Assembly (NCBI GenBank): GCA_007117785.1
Contig: SKFV01000353.1
Span: forward strand, 1-22,194
Direction of reading: 5' to 3'
Source of the DNA: Pseudomonas sp.
Lineage (GTDB): Bacteria > Pseudomonadota > Gammaproteobacteria > Pseudomonadales > Pseudomonadaceae
Length of the DNA stretch: 22,194 bases
Below, piece after piece: positions 7,858-16,111 of the stretch (position 1 is the first letter of the stretch; each line of letters opens with the position of its first letter). The notes beneath the pieces were generated by a model, which was not told where the DNA came from, did not search any database, and saw nothing but the letters and a program-made list of their open reading frames with translations. The position numbers were made by a program, and so were the translations under genes.

Positions 7858-7859
7858 AG

Positions 7860-9989
7860 TCAGCCAGGTAATTCCGGGTCTTTGTGCTGCAACAGGGTAC
7901 GCCAGTGCTGATTCTCATTCGACAGGATCTGTGTCAGCGTTTGCACCAGTTGGCGCAAGTCTCGGGTTTGTTCCCAGCGGCTATAGTCGCTGGTATGCGT
8001 GCGCATGGTACGGGCATGCAGGCTGCAGGCGGCGTGTAGCGTCTGCAGTTGTTGCCAGACACTACCGGCCATTGCTGACATGCGAACCAGTTCATTTTGC
8101 GTCAGAATGCCGTGAATCGCCGCACCCCACGCGGGAAGAAAGGCTGTGAATAACAGAATCCAGCTGATGTTGACAAAAAAATGCAAGGTAACAGCCACAA
8201 AGGTGGTGCCGAACAGCACCATGGCCAATCGATGCAGGAGTTCGTGATCCTGATGCAGACGATGATAGCTGTGCGCAAAGTAGTCGCGGTGTTCTTCCAG
8301 TGCAGCATGGAAGTAGCGCAGCGCAAGAGAATTATGCTCGGTCAGGCTGTAATGCCTGGCGTCGTCTGGGCTGGTAGCTGCTAGCGGACGTGGCAGGCCG
8401 GCAGCAATCAGCAAGCGCTGCAGCAACCAGAGTTCGGCGGACACCAGTTCACAGCGAGCTTCGCCATTGCGGCTGTGTACTGTCCAGCTTGGGCGTTGAA
8501 AGGCCTGGGGCATGACTAATAGCGGGTAGCCGATTTGTAAATAGCGCAGCTGTTCGGCAATAAAGCGATAACGCATCCAGTGGCCGTGCCAGTCGCGATC
8601 ACGCGATTGCAGCACATGGCCAATAATATAGCGCAGCAGAATAAACTCGCAGATGCCCCAGAATAGCCAGAATCCGCTCTGGTTGGCTGGCCATAGAGCC
8701 AGTGAACCCGCTACGGCGCAAAACACTGCCAAGGCGGCGGCTACAAAAATTGCCCAACTGTGATCGCGGCGCCGCCGCGCATAGAGCCGGGCAATACGGT
8801 CAGCCCGCTGAAAACTGGCGTTGAGACTGGTTTCATCCACTGGTAGGAAGTCAACCGCTGTCGGTTGGCTGGCCTTGGCCGGATCTGGACGCAAGGCTGT
8901 CAATAGGCCTTTTCCGTCCAGCCGCAATAGTGCCGAGCAGAATAAATGCACATGATGCAGGATGCTTTCATGCCGACTGGGGCGCGGCTCCTGCTCTTCG
9001 AGTAGCTCGAAGAGTTGCCAGGCTGGAGTCGGATGGCGGGGGGTCAGCATTAGTCCGAGCCAAAGCAGAATGCCGCGCAACCATTCGCTGACGGCTAGTG
9101 GCCGAGGGCCTTTTCCTGTCCAGTGAATCAACCATTGTCGGCTGTAGCCGAGCAGCGAGCGCTGCGCGCGAATCCGCCAGCGAAAGCTGGCTTCGGGGTT
9201 GTCTGCATGTTGCGCCGGGGCAAAGGGGGTCAACAGCAACTTTAGCCAATGGCTGAAGATGGATACCAGCGCGGCATCATCGCTGCAGGGTTGAAAACAG
9301 TCGTGCAGTAATTCGCTGCGATGGCCGAGGGTTTCCAGCTCCTGTAAGCGGGCATCGGTCAGCTGTTGCAGGTCGCTCATATACAGCTGGGGGTGATCCT
9401 CGTTGCTTTGCAGGTAAAGCAGCACCACAGGTTTGCGTTGCAATAAGGCGGTACGTATCAGTCTGGCGGTGCCGCTGCGAATGTGTGCCGATTCCTGGTC
9501 GTCCCAGACCGCAATCAGTACATCGGCAAAGCTTGCGGCTAGGGCGTCGCGGACAGAATAGGCGTCCTGACCCAGCTCGCGTTCAGATTCTTCTGGTGTC
9601 ATACCAAGTGATAACCAGCGATCTGCATGGCTCACTGTGGCGGGTGTTGGCGCGTCGGCGCTGATCACTTGCAAGCGAAAGCCACTCGGGCTTGCCAGCT
9701 CGCGCGCGAGGGCGTCGGTGCCATCGGCGCTGCCGGTGAGCAAGCGGTAATCCGGGTCGTCGGTGGCTTGCAATACGCCTTCGGCCTGTTTGCAGGCGCG
9801 TGCAGCGCTATTGCGCAAGGCGATGAGCACCTGCTGCAGGCTGTCCTGTAAGTGAGTTTTCCGGCTGCCGGCTATTTGCTCGTCCGCATACCAGTTGCGT
9901 TCGAGTCTGGCCGCTCGATGACCGGCCACCAGTACACTGAAAACGGCCTTGGGCCGCAAGTCACTGGCGTTTGGATTGGCTGCCTGCAT
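7860..9989 (-). CDS. SLOG-domain multi-pass membrane protein with SLATT-like 2TM modules
   Basis: This is a 709-residue protein I cannot assign to a characterised gene. Residues 16-195 look like a SLOG (SMF/DprA-LOG) nucleotide-binding fold: strand plus VLVAGHR (19-25), LLTGSADGTDALA (83-95), DVLIAVWDD (156-164), SGTARLIRTAL (172-182) then PVVLLYL. Residues 200-395 are mostly helical with no motif I know. Two hydrophobic hairpins follow: about 411-460, then DWHGHWMRYRFIAEQLRYLQ (466-485), and about 589-629, then a helical tail. These resemble two SLATT-type 2TM modules, the predicted pore-forming partners of SLOG domains in nucleotide-signalling conflict systems. An in-frame stop lies just upstream; the purine-rich GAGGGAG is only one base from the ATG, an odd spacing. 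rsuA follows two bases after its stop. Function is inferred from fold likeness only. Confidence 0.8.
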   Translation of the reverse strand: MQAANPNASDLRPKAVFSVLVAGHRAARLERNWYADEQIAGSRKTHLQDSLQQVLIALRNSAARACKQAEGVLQATDDPDYRLLTGSADGTDALARELASPSGFRLQVISADAPTPATVSHADRWLSLGMTPEESERELGQDAYSVRDALAASFADVLIAVWDDQESAHIRSGTARLIRTALLQRKPVVLLYLQSNEDHPQLYMSDLQQLTDARLQELETLGHRSELLHDCFQPCSDDAALVSIFSHWLKLLLTPFAPAQHADNPEASFRWRIRAQRSLLGYSRQWLIHWTGKGPRPLAVSEWLRGILLWLGLMLTPRHPTPAWQLFELLEEQEPRPSRHESILHHVHLFCSALLRLDGKGLLTALRPDPAKASQPTAVDFLPVDETSLNASFQRADRIARLYARRRRDHSWAIFVAAALAVFCAVAGSLALWPANQSGFWLFWGICEFILLRYIIGHVLQSRDRDWHGHWMRYRFIAEQLRYLQIGYPLLVMPQAFQRPSWTVHSRNGEARCELVSAELWLLQRLLIAAGLPRPLAATSPDDARHYSLTEHNSLALRYFHAALEEHRDYFAHSYHRLHQDHELLHRLAMVLFGTTFVAVTLHFFVNISWILLFTAFLPAWGAAIHGILTQNELVRMSAMAGSVWQQLQTLHAACSLHARTMRTHTSDYSRWEQTRDLRQLVQTLTQILSNENQHWRTLLQHKDPELPG

Positions 9990-10021
9990 GCTCCCTCAGC
10001 GGTTGGTTGAAACAACGCGGT

Positions 10022-10047
10022 ATGACGCTACCATGCGATAACGTCAT
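10022..10047 (-). promoter_or_regulatory. Stem-loop between metE and the SLOG gene
   Basis: On the minus strand the RNA can form an 11-base-pair stem (arms AUGACGUUAUC and GGUAGCGUCAU, two G-U pairs) with a four-base GCAU loop. It lies about 33 bases upstream of the SLOG gene and about 58 bases after the metE stop. No U-run follows, so it is not a textbook terminator. It could attenuate read-through from metE, be a structured leader, or act as a DNA operator. The remainder of the 115-base gap holds a weaker CGGCG/CGCCG hairpin after metE. Confidence 0.5.
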
Positions 10048-10104
10048 GCCGAGTCTTGCTGGTTGTCTGCGCTTTGGCAAGGCCGCGGCGCAAAAACGCC
10101 GGTT

Positions 10105-12396
10105 TCAAGCTGCAGCCGTGGCATGCTCGCTGCGCAATTGCCGCGCAGCGGCAACCATGGCTTGCAAGGCGGCGCGGGTTTCCGGCCAGCCGCGGGTTTT
10201 CAGCCCACAGTCAGGGTTGACCCACAAGCGCTCCAGATTGATGACCCTGCGCGCCTTATCGAGCAAGTTGACCATTTCATCCTGGCTGGGCACGCGCGGC
10301 GAGTGGATATCATAGACGCCGGGGCCAATCGCATTCGGGTAGGCGAAATCGGCAAAGGCATCCAGTAGTTGCATGTCCGAGCGCGAGGTTTCGATGGTGA
10401 TTACATCAGCATCCATGGCGGCAATGGCATCCAGCGTATCGTTGAACTCGCTATAGCACATATGCGTATGGATCTGAGTCTGGTCAGCGACGCCGCTGGC
10501 GCTCAACCGGAAGGCACGGGCCGCCCATTCCAGGTAATTCGGCTGGGCCGCATGCCTTAGCGGCAAGCCTTCGCGGAACGCCGGCTCATCAATCTGGATA
10601 ATGCCGATGCCGGCAGCCTCCAGATCAAGCACTTCATCGCGTACCGCCAGCGCCAGTTGCAAGGCACTGGTTTCCCGACTGACATCGTCGCGCGGGAAAG
10701 ACCACATCAGCAGGGTGACCGGGCCGGTCAGCATGCCCTTCACCGGCTTGCTGCTCAGGCTCTGGGCATAGCGCGCCCACTCGACGGTCATCGGCGCCGG
10801 GCGGCTGACATCGCCAACAATGATTGGCGGTTTCACGCAACGCGACCCATAGCTCTGTACCCAGCCAAAGCGGGTAAAGGCATAGCCATCAAGCTGTTCG
10901 CCAAAGTACTCGACCATATCGTTACGCTCGGCTTCACCGTGCACCAATACATCCAGCCCCAGTGTTTCCTGCTCAGCAATCACCTGAGCAATCTCGGCGC
11001 GCATGGCGTTCTGATAACTGGCGTCATCCAGTTTTCCCTGCCTCCAGGCCTGACGTTGCTGGCGGATCTCACGAGTCTGCGGAAATGAGCCGATGGTGGT
11101 GGTGGGTAACAGCGGCAGTTGCAGCTTGTCCTGCTGCAGACGGGCGCGGTCGGTGAAGCCGGTGTTGCGTTGGCTGTGCGCCGCAGTCAGGGCGCGCAAT
11201 CGCTCCGCCACGTCAGGGTTGTGTACCCGAACCGAGGTTTTGCGCGACTGCTGCACCGCCGCGGAATCTGCCAACGCCTGCTGGACGTCCGCACGATCCG
11301 GTGTGCGCAGCGCATGGGCAAGCAGGCTGACTTCCTGCAGCTTCTGCTCGGCGAAGGCCAGCCAGCTGCGCAGTTCGGCGTCCAGTTCGCTTTCTCGACC
11401 GAGGTCGACCGGGCTGTGCAGCAATGAGCAGCTGGGGGCAATCCAGAGTTGCTCGCAGCGCTCGGCGGCCGGCTGCAACAGCTTCAGGGCCTGGTCGAGG
11501 TCGCTGCGCCAGACGTTACGTCCGTTGACCACGCCGAGGGACAGTACTTTGTAACGGGGCAAACGATCCAGCAGCAGCGGCAATTGCTCGGGTGCACGCA
11601 CCAGGTCGGCATGCAGGCCTGCCACGGGCAGGTTGCAGGCCAGGCCCAGGTTATCGTCAAGACTGTCGAAATAGGTGGCCAGCAGCAGTTTGACCGGCGC
11701 TCGTTGCAATTGGTTGTAGCTGCTTTCAAACGCAGCTTTCCAGTCGGTCGGCAAATCCAGCGCCAGAATGGGCTCGTCGATCTGCACCCAATCGATACCC
11801 TGGTCAGCCAGACGCTGGAGAATGTCCTGATACACCGGCAGCAAGCGATCGAGCAATTGCAGTCGATCAAAGTCTTCGCCCTTGATCTTGCCCAGCCAGA
11901 GCCAGGTCAGCGGGCCGATCAGCACCGGCTTGACCCGGTAGCCCAGCGCCTGGGCCTCGGCGACCTCGTCAAATAGCTGAGTCCATTGCAAGCTGAAGGT
12001 TTGCTCGGCATGCAGCTCCGGGACCAGATAGTGGTAATTGGTATCAAACCACTTGGTCATCTCGCAGGCGAAAGTGCCTGGCTTGTCCGGGTGGGTGCCA
12101 CGGGCCAGATGGAACAGGGTATCCAGATCGGGCTCGGCATCCGCGGCAAAGCGGGCAGGGATGGCGCCCAGCATCAGGCTTTGGGTCAGTACCTGGTCAT
12201 ACCAGTGGAAATCGCCCACGGGCAGCAGATCCAGTCCGGCCTCAGCCTGTTGTTGCCAGTGACTGTGGCGTAAGGACCGGCCGCAGTCTTCCAGGGCACT
12301 GCGCTCAAGTTTTCCCGCCCAGTAGTTTTCAAGGGCAAATTTCAGTTCACGATCGCGCCCGATGCGCGGAAATCCCAGATTGTGTGCAGTGATCAT
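10105..12396 (-). CDS. metE: Cobalamin-independent methionine synthase
   Basis: This is a 763-residue, full-length MetE, which transfers a methyl group from 5-methyltetrahydropteroyl-triglutamate to homocysteine in the last step of methionine synthesis without vitamin B12. The protein begins MITAHNLGFPRIGRDRELK, the standard N-terminus. The zinc ligands of the C-terminal barrel are all present by alignment: H645 and C647 in HTHMCYSEF, E669 in ITIETSRS and C730 in NPDCGLKTRGW. The duplicated-barrel middle shows LPTTTIGSFPQT and VHGEAERNDMVEYFGEQL. The ATG at 12396 has AGGAG about eight bases upstream; the longer frame begins at a TTG and is not needed. It is divergent from metR, which normally activates it with homocysteine as co-regulator. 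Confidence 0.97.
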   Translation of the reverse strand: MITAHNLGFPRIGRDRELKFALENYWAGKLERSALEDCGRSLRHSHWQQQAEAGLDLLPVGDFHWYDQVLTQSLMLGAIPARFAADAEPDLDTLFHLARGTHPDKPGTFACEMTKWFDTNYHYLVPELHAEQTFSLQWTQLFDEVAEAQALGYRVKPVLIGPLTWLWLGKIKGEDFDRLQLLDRLLPVYQDILQRLADQGIDWVQIDEPILALDLPTDWKAAFESSYNQLQRAPVKLLLATYFDSLDDNLGLACNLPVAGLHADLVRAPEQLPLLLDRLPRYKVLSLGVVNGRNVWRSDLDQALKLLQPAAERCEQLWIAPSCSLLHSPVDLGRESELDAELRSWLAFAEQKLQEVSLLAHALRTPDRADVQQALADSAAVQQSRKTSVRVHNPDVAERLRALTAAHSQRNTGFTDRARLQQDKLQLPLLPTTTIGSFPQTREIRQQRQAWRQGKLDDASYQNAMRAEIAQVIAEQETLGLDVLVHGEAERNDMVEYFGEQLDGYAFTRFGWVQSYGSRCVKPPIIVGDVSRPAPMTVEWARYAQSLSSKPVKGMLTGPVTLLMWSFPRDDVSRETSALQLALAVRDEVLDLEAAGIGIIQIDEPAFREGLPLRHAAQPNYLEWAARAFRLSASGVADQTQIHTHMCYSEFNDTLDAIAAMDADVITIETSRSDMQLLDAFADFAYPNAIGPGVYDIHSPRVPSQDEMVNLLDKARRVINLERLWVNPDCGLKTRGWPETRAALQAMVAAARQLRSEHATAAA

Positions 12397-12452
12397 ATTG
12401 GCTCTCCTTGGTTGCCAGATGCTTGGTAACAAGAGTCGACCTTTGGCGGTGT

Positions 12453-12465
12453 TGAATCAAACTCA
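12453..12465. promoter_or_regulatory. Candidate MetR-binding site in metE-metR intergenic region
   Basis: TGAATCAAACTCA matches the enterobacterial MetR consensus (TGAA, five bases with a central A/T, TTCA) with one mismatch. It lies in the 113-base divergent region, about 57 bases from metE and 45 from metR. This is the expected place for an activator of metE that also represses its own gene. Confidence 0.5.
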
Positions 12466-12474
12466 TTGTATTAA

Positions 12475-12483
12475 TGCTATGAT
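12475..12483 (+). promoter_or_regulatory. Possible extended -10 promoter element for metR
   Basis: TGC-TATGAT is an extended -10 element 27 bases before the metR ATG. No good -35 hexamer is seen at the right spacing, which is tolerated by extended -10 promoters. The candidate MetR site lies just upstream. Confidence 0.4.
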
Positions 12484-12509
12484 CAAGTTTTATTCATATT
12501 GGAGGCTGC

Positions 12510-13454
12510 ATGCTGGAATTACGCCATCTGCGCACCCTGGTCAGCCTGCGTGAGGCCGAAAGCCTGGTCGAGGCCGCCGAGCGCTTGCATCTGACCCAAT
12601 CGGCACTGTCGCACCAGTTGAAAGACCTGGAGCAGCGTCTGGGATTGCCGCTTTTTGTACGCAAGACCAAGCCGGTGCGTTTTACCAGTGCCGGACTGCG
12701 GCTGTTGCGTCTGGCTGACCAGTTATTGCCGCAGGTACGTCAGGCTGAACGGGATCTGCAACGGCTGGCTGGCGGTCAGGCCGGGCGCCTGCATATGGCG
12801 ATTGAGTGCCATAGCTGCTTTCAGTGGTTGATGCCAACCATCGACCAGTTTCGTATTGCCTGGCCGGAAGTCGAAGTGGACTTTGCCTCCGGCTATTTCT
12901 TTGCGCCATTGCCGGCGCTGGCACGGGGCGACCTGGATCTGGTGGTGACCTCTGACCCGCAGACGCTGCCGGGCATCAGCTACGTACCCTTGTTTACCTA
13001 CGAAGCCCTGCTGGCGGTCAGCAACCAGCATCCACTGGCGACACGCAGCCATATTGAACCGGCTGATCTAGCCGGAGAAACCCTGATCACCTATCCGGTC
13101 GAGCGTGAGCGGCTGGATGTGTTCAAGCAGTTTCTCGATCCGGCTGGCGTGGAACCTTTGAGCGTGCGCACGGCCGAATTAACCGTGATGATGCTGCAAC
13201 TGGTCGCTTCGGGGCGTGGGGTCAGTTGTCTGCCCAACTGGGCTCTGGCCGAATACAGCCAGCGCGGTTACGTCAGTGCGCGGCGGCTGGGTAGCGAGGG
13301 CCTGTTCGGCACCCTGTATGCCGCCGTGCGTGAAGATATGCTGGGCATGTCCTATCTGCAGGATTTTCTGCTGACCGCCAAGGATACCTCCTTCGCCACC
13401 CTGGAAGGCGTCAGCGCCAAACCTGTCACACAACCGGGAGTCAACGATGTTTAA
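12510..13454 (+). CDS. metR: LysR-family regulator MetR
   Basis: This is a 314-residue LysR-type transcriptional regulator. Residues 1-60 form the winged helix-turn-helix: LRTLVSLREAESLVEAAERL, then LTQSALSHQLKDLEQRLG. The rest is the periplasmic-binding-protein-like effector domain, beginning GRLHMAIECHSCFQWLMP. The divergent metE gene and the MetR-like N-terminus (MLELRHLRTLVSLREAESL) identify it as MetR, which responds to homocysteine. GGAGG lies four bases before the ATG. The 3' end overlaps the following lipoprotein gene by eight bases, implying co-translation. Confidence in the family is very high and in the MetR name high because of the neighbour. Confidence 0.95.
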   Translation: MLELRHLRTLVSLREAESLVEAAERLHLTQSALSHQLKDLEQRLGLPLFVRKTKPVRFTSAGLRLLRLADQLLPQVRQAERDLQRLAGGQAGRLHMAIECHSCFQWLMPTIDQFRIAWPEVEVDFASGYFFAPLPALARGDLDLVVTSDPQTLPGISYVPLFTYEALLAVSNQHPLATRSHIEPADLAGETLITYPVERERLDVFKQFLDPAGVEPLSVRTAELTVMMLQLVASGRGVSCLPNWALAEYSQRGYVSARRLGSEGLFGTLYAAVREDMLGMSYLQDFLLTAKDTSFATLEGVSAKPVTQPGVNDV

Positions 13455-13779
13455 GTTAGCCTTGCCCTTTGTTCTGGTGTTACTGAGCGCCTGCAGCTAT
13501 CCGTTGGCTTCTGATCAACCGCGTACTGAAGCCCTGGTCTGGGTCGAACAAACGTTTTCCGGGGGACGCCAGTGCGAACCGGATGAGAGATTCCAGCCAC
13601 CGGATAGCGCACAATTGCTGGCGGATGCCGGGGTCCAGGTAATTGAAACCCGCAAGGAGCCGATGATGGTGTGCATGGCCTGCGGTTGTCCCGCTTACGC
13701 CGCCAAACACCGCGCTCTGATTGATCTGGCTGACCAGGGCAAGGCGGCGGTGGCTGGCTTCACACCGATGCAGGAGTAG
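13447..13779 (+). CDS. Small cysteine-rich lipoprotein of unknown function
   Basis: This encodes a 110-residue secreted lipoprotein. The N-terminal signal peptide ends in the lipobox LSAC, with C16 as the lipidated cysteine. After processing, four cysteines remain: C43, and C76, C79 and C81 in PMMVCMACGCPAYAA. The C-x2-C-x-C cluster could bind a metal or form disulfides in the periplasm. GGAG lies six bases before the ATG, which is inside the end of metR, so expression is probably tied to MetR. I do not recognise a named family. A role in methionine or metal physiology would be guesswork. Confidence 0.75.
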   Translation: MFKLALPFVLVLLSACSYPLASDQPRTEALVWVEQTFSGGRQCEPDERFQPPDSAQLLADAGVQVIETRKEPMMVCMACGCPAYAAKHRALIDLADQGKAAVAGFTPMQE

Positions 13780-13873
13780 CATCTGTTTGACTCGAATTGA
13801 CGGAACTGTACCTGTTAACTTGCCGGTCTCTTCCTTAGGGTAAAGGAGCGACAACAATAACAAGGAGTGGGTC

Positions 13874-16066
13874 ATGTCAATCAAGTTACCGGCACTGGGT
13901 TTGCTTGCCAGTGCTTTTCTGCTTCACGGCTGCCTGGGCGGTTCAGGCTCGAGTTCATCAACCAGCGTCCCTGAAACGGTCGATCTCAGCGCGTTTGATC
14001 CGACTACTGCGGATATTTGCGACCAGACAGTGGCGGAGTACTGCCTGTTTCCCTTCCCGAATAACTTCTTTACCCGGGCCGATGCTGCCACTGCGACCGG
14101 TTTACGGGTGAATTTTGCGGCTGAGGCCATGCCGGTAGCACAACCGGTCAGTATCCCGCCAAGCCAACTGGCACCGCAGGGCGTGCAAACCACAGAGGCC
14201 AAAGCGATTGATCCAGCAGAATGGAATCGTAACGACGGTTTCTCGCCAGGCTCCATGCTGTTGGCCCGCTTGCCGGGTATCGATTTACAGCAAACCGGTG
14301 CCGCTCCCATTACCGATATCGCCCGATCGCTGGATGCGGATGCGCCGATTCTGGTGATCAATGCCGATACGGGTGAACGTCAGTTGCTCTGGGCCGAACT
14401 GGACGCCAACGCCACGGACCCCACTGGCCAGGCGCTGATCATTCGTCCGGCGGAGAATTTCAGCGAAGGTCAGCGTTATATAGCGGTCATTCGTCAGGCG
14501 CGCAATGCTGAGGGTGAGTTACTTGAGCCTAATCTTTTATTCCGCGCCTACCGTGATGGCATTGATACCGGCGAAAGCATTTACGAACAACGTCGCCCGG
14601 CGATGGATGCGCTCTTTGCCGACCTGGAAGACCACGGGATTAACCGAGATGAGCTGACCCTGGCCTGGGATTTCACCATTGCCAGTCAGCAATCACTGAC
14701 CGAGCGCTTGCTGACCATTCGCGATGATGCGTTCAATCGCCTGGGTGGTCAGGCACCGGTTTTTACGGTTGATGAGGTTGGTCTGGCGATTGATGGCAGT
14801 CCCCGGGGGCAGTTGAGTCGGGGTATCACAGGTACCTTTGAGGTGCCCAATTACCTGAACTCTGCCGGGGGTGCCCCGGGCGGCAGCTTCAATTATGCCA
14901 GCGATGATCCGGATGCCTTGCCGACTGTGCGCAATGGCAATGATACCTTCACTGCACGTTTCCGTTGTCAGGTTGCCGAGTCGACGGTAGCGGATTTCTC
15001 TGACCCAGACAGTGCGGTGTCGCCCGCTCGGGCGGCCATCTACGGGCATGGCCTGTTCGGTGAAGGGCCTGGTGGAGAGTTCCGTGCCGGCAATGTGCGT
15101 GCCATGCAGGATGAGCACAACATCATGTTCTGTGCTGCTGACTTTGTCGGTATGGCGACGGAAGATTTTATCGCCGGCACCATTCACCGCATTCTGGCCG
15201 ATATCAGCCTGTTGCCGCAGCAACTGGACCGCAGCCAGCAGGGCTTGCTGAACTTCATGTTTCTGGCCGAGTTGATGACCCATCCGGATGGCTTCCAATC
15301 GCACCCTGCCTTCCGTCACGGCCCGGAGGATACCCTGGTATATGATCCCGCCGAGGTGTTTTACGACGGCAACAGTCAGGGCGGTATTCTCGGTGGCGCA
15401 CTCGTTGCTACGGCACCGAATATCCATCGTGGGGTGCTGGGTGTACCCGGCAGCAACTACAGCCTGTTGTTACGTCGCTATGGACCTTTCAATGAGCGCT
15501 TCGGCTTTATCCTCTACCCGGCCTACCCGGATGAACTCGATCGGACCATGACCTTTGCCTTGATGCAGATGCTCTGGGATCGCGCAGAAAATAACGGCTA
15601 TCTGAGCCATCTGGCGGGCAACCACTTGCCCAACACGCCCACTGACAAGTCTGTGCTGCTGCATGTGGCCTTGGGGGACTACCAGGTGACGCACTGGAGC
15701 GCAGAAATCATGGCGCGCACCATTGGTGCTGCCATTCATGAGCCGACTGCGCGGCTGGGTGAGCATACGGATGTTGATCCCTATTTTGCCATCCCGCGTA
15801 TCGAGCAATATCCACATGCTGGTAGCGCCATCATGGTCTGGGACTCCGGCGCGGTTGATCTGGAAACCGGACGCGGTAATCCCTTGCCGCCGGTTACCAA
15901 TACCGGGCCGGATACCAGTGTTGGCAATGACCCTCACAGCTCTCCGCGCAGCACGGTAAGCGCTCGGCAACAGAAGTCTGCGTTTATGCAGAGTGCCTCA
16001 GAGGTGATCAATGTGTGTGGCGATACCGCTTGCTTCAGTGATGATTACACCGGCATAGCGCGTTAA
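13874..16066 (+). CDS. Large lipoprotein with alpha/beta-hydrolase serine motif
   Basis: This is a 730-residue cell-envelope lipoprotein. Its signal peptide ends in LLHGC with C20 lipidated, followed by a glycine/serine linker (GGSGSSSSTS). An N-terminal region of about 350 residues has Ig-like or beta-rich character (DAPILVINADTGERQLLWAEL, QALIIRPAENFSEGQRYIAV). The C-terminal half looks like an alpha/beta hydrolase: a GHGLFG oxyanion-type loop (391-396) and a nucleophile elbow GNSQGG with S501, plus a late histidine in VTHWSAEIM or near residue 645-652. A secreted esterase or lipase is a reasonable inference; substrate unknown. AAGGAG lies six bases before the ATG. The 94-base gap upstream shows TTGACT near 13787 but no clear promoter. 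A hairpin terminator follows its stop. Confidence 0.75.
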   Translation: MSIKLPALGLLASAFLLHGCLGGSGSSSSTSVPETVDLSAFDPTTADICDQTVAEYCLFPFPNNFFTRADAATATGLRVNFAAEAMPVAQPVSIPPSQLAPQGVQTTEAKAIDPAEWNRNDGFSPGSMLLARLPGIDLQQTGAAPITDIARSLDADAPILVINADTGERQLLWAELDANATDPTGQALIIRPAENFSEGQRYIAVIRQARNAEGELLEPNLLFRAYRDGIDTGESIYEQRRPAMDALFADLEDHGINRDELTLAWDFTIASQQSLTERLLTIRDDAFNRLGGQAPVFTVDEVGLAIDGSPRGQLSRGITGTFEVPNYLNSAGGAPGGSFNYASDDPDALPTVRNGNDTFTARFRCQVAESTVADFSDPDSAVSPARAAIYGHGLFGEGPGGEFRAGNVRAMQDEHNIMFCAADFVGMATEDFIAGTIHRILADISLLPQQLDRSQQGLLNFMFLAELMTHPDGFQSHPAFRHGPEDTLVYDPAEVFYDGNSQGGILGGALVATAPNIHRGVLGVPGSNYSLLLRRYGPFNERFGFILYPAYPDELDRTMTFALMQMLWDRAENNGYLSHLAGNHLPNTPTDKSVLLHVALGDYQVTHWSAEIMARTIGAAIHEPTARLGEHTDVDPYFAIPRIEQYPHAGSAIMVWDSGAVDLETGRGNPLPPVTNTGPDTSVGNDPHSSPRSTVSARQQKSAFMQSASEVINVCGDTACFSDDYTGIAR

Positions 16067-16076
16067 CTGCCCGATG

Positions 16077-16107
16077 ATAGCGCCTGGGTTCATTGCTCAG
16101 GCGCTAT
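16077..16107. terminator. Bidirectional hairpin terminator between convergent genes
   Basis: A perfect 10-base-pair stem (ATAGCGCCTG and CAGGCGCTAT) encloses an 11-base loop. It fills the 45-base gap between the stop of the plus-strand lipoprotein gene and the stop of the minus-strand membrane gene. The U-run is short and interrupted on both sides, so it may serve both directions with moderate efficiency. Confidence 0.75.
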
Positions 16108-16111
16108 TGTC

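Noticed and set aside
7860..9989. Complete CBASS or Thoeris operon around the SLOG protein
   Set aside because: No cyclic-nucleotide synthase, TIR protein, sirtuin domain, CapV-type lipase or ancillary ubiquitin-like genes are encoded next to it; neighbours are metE and rsuA.
14693..15427. Minus-strand reading frame of 244 codons inside the lipoprotein hydrolase gene
   Set aside because: It is antisense to a coherent gene with signal peptide and hydrolase motifs and shows no family features.
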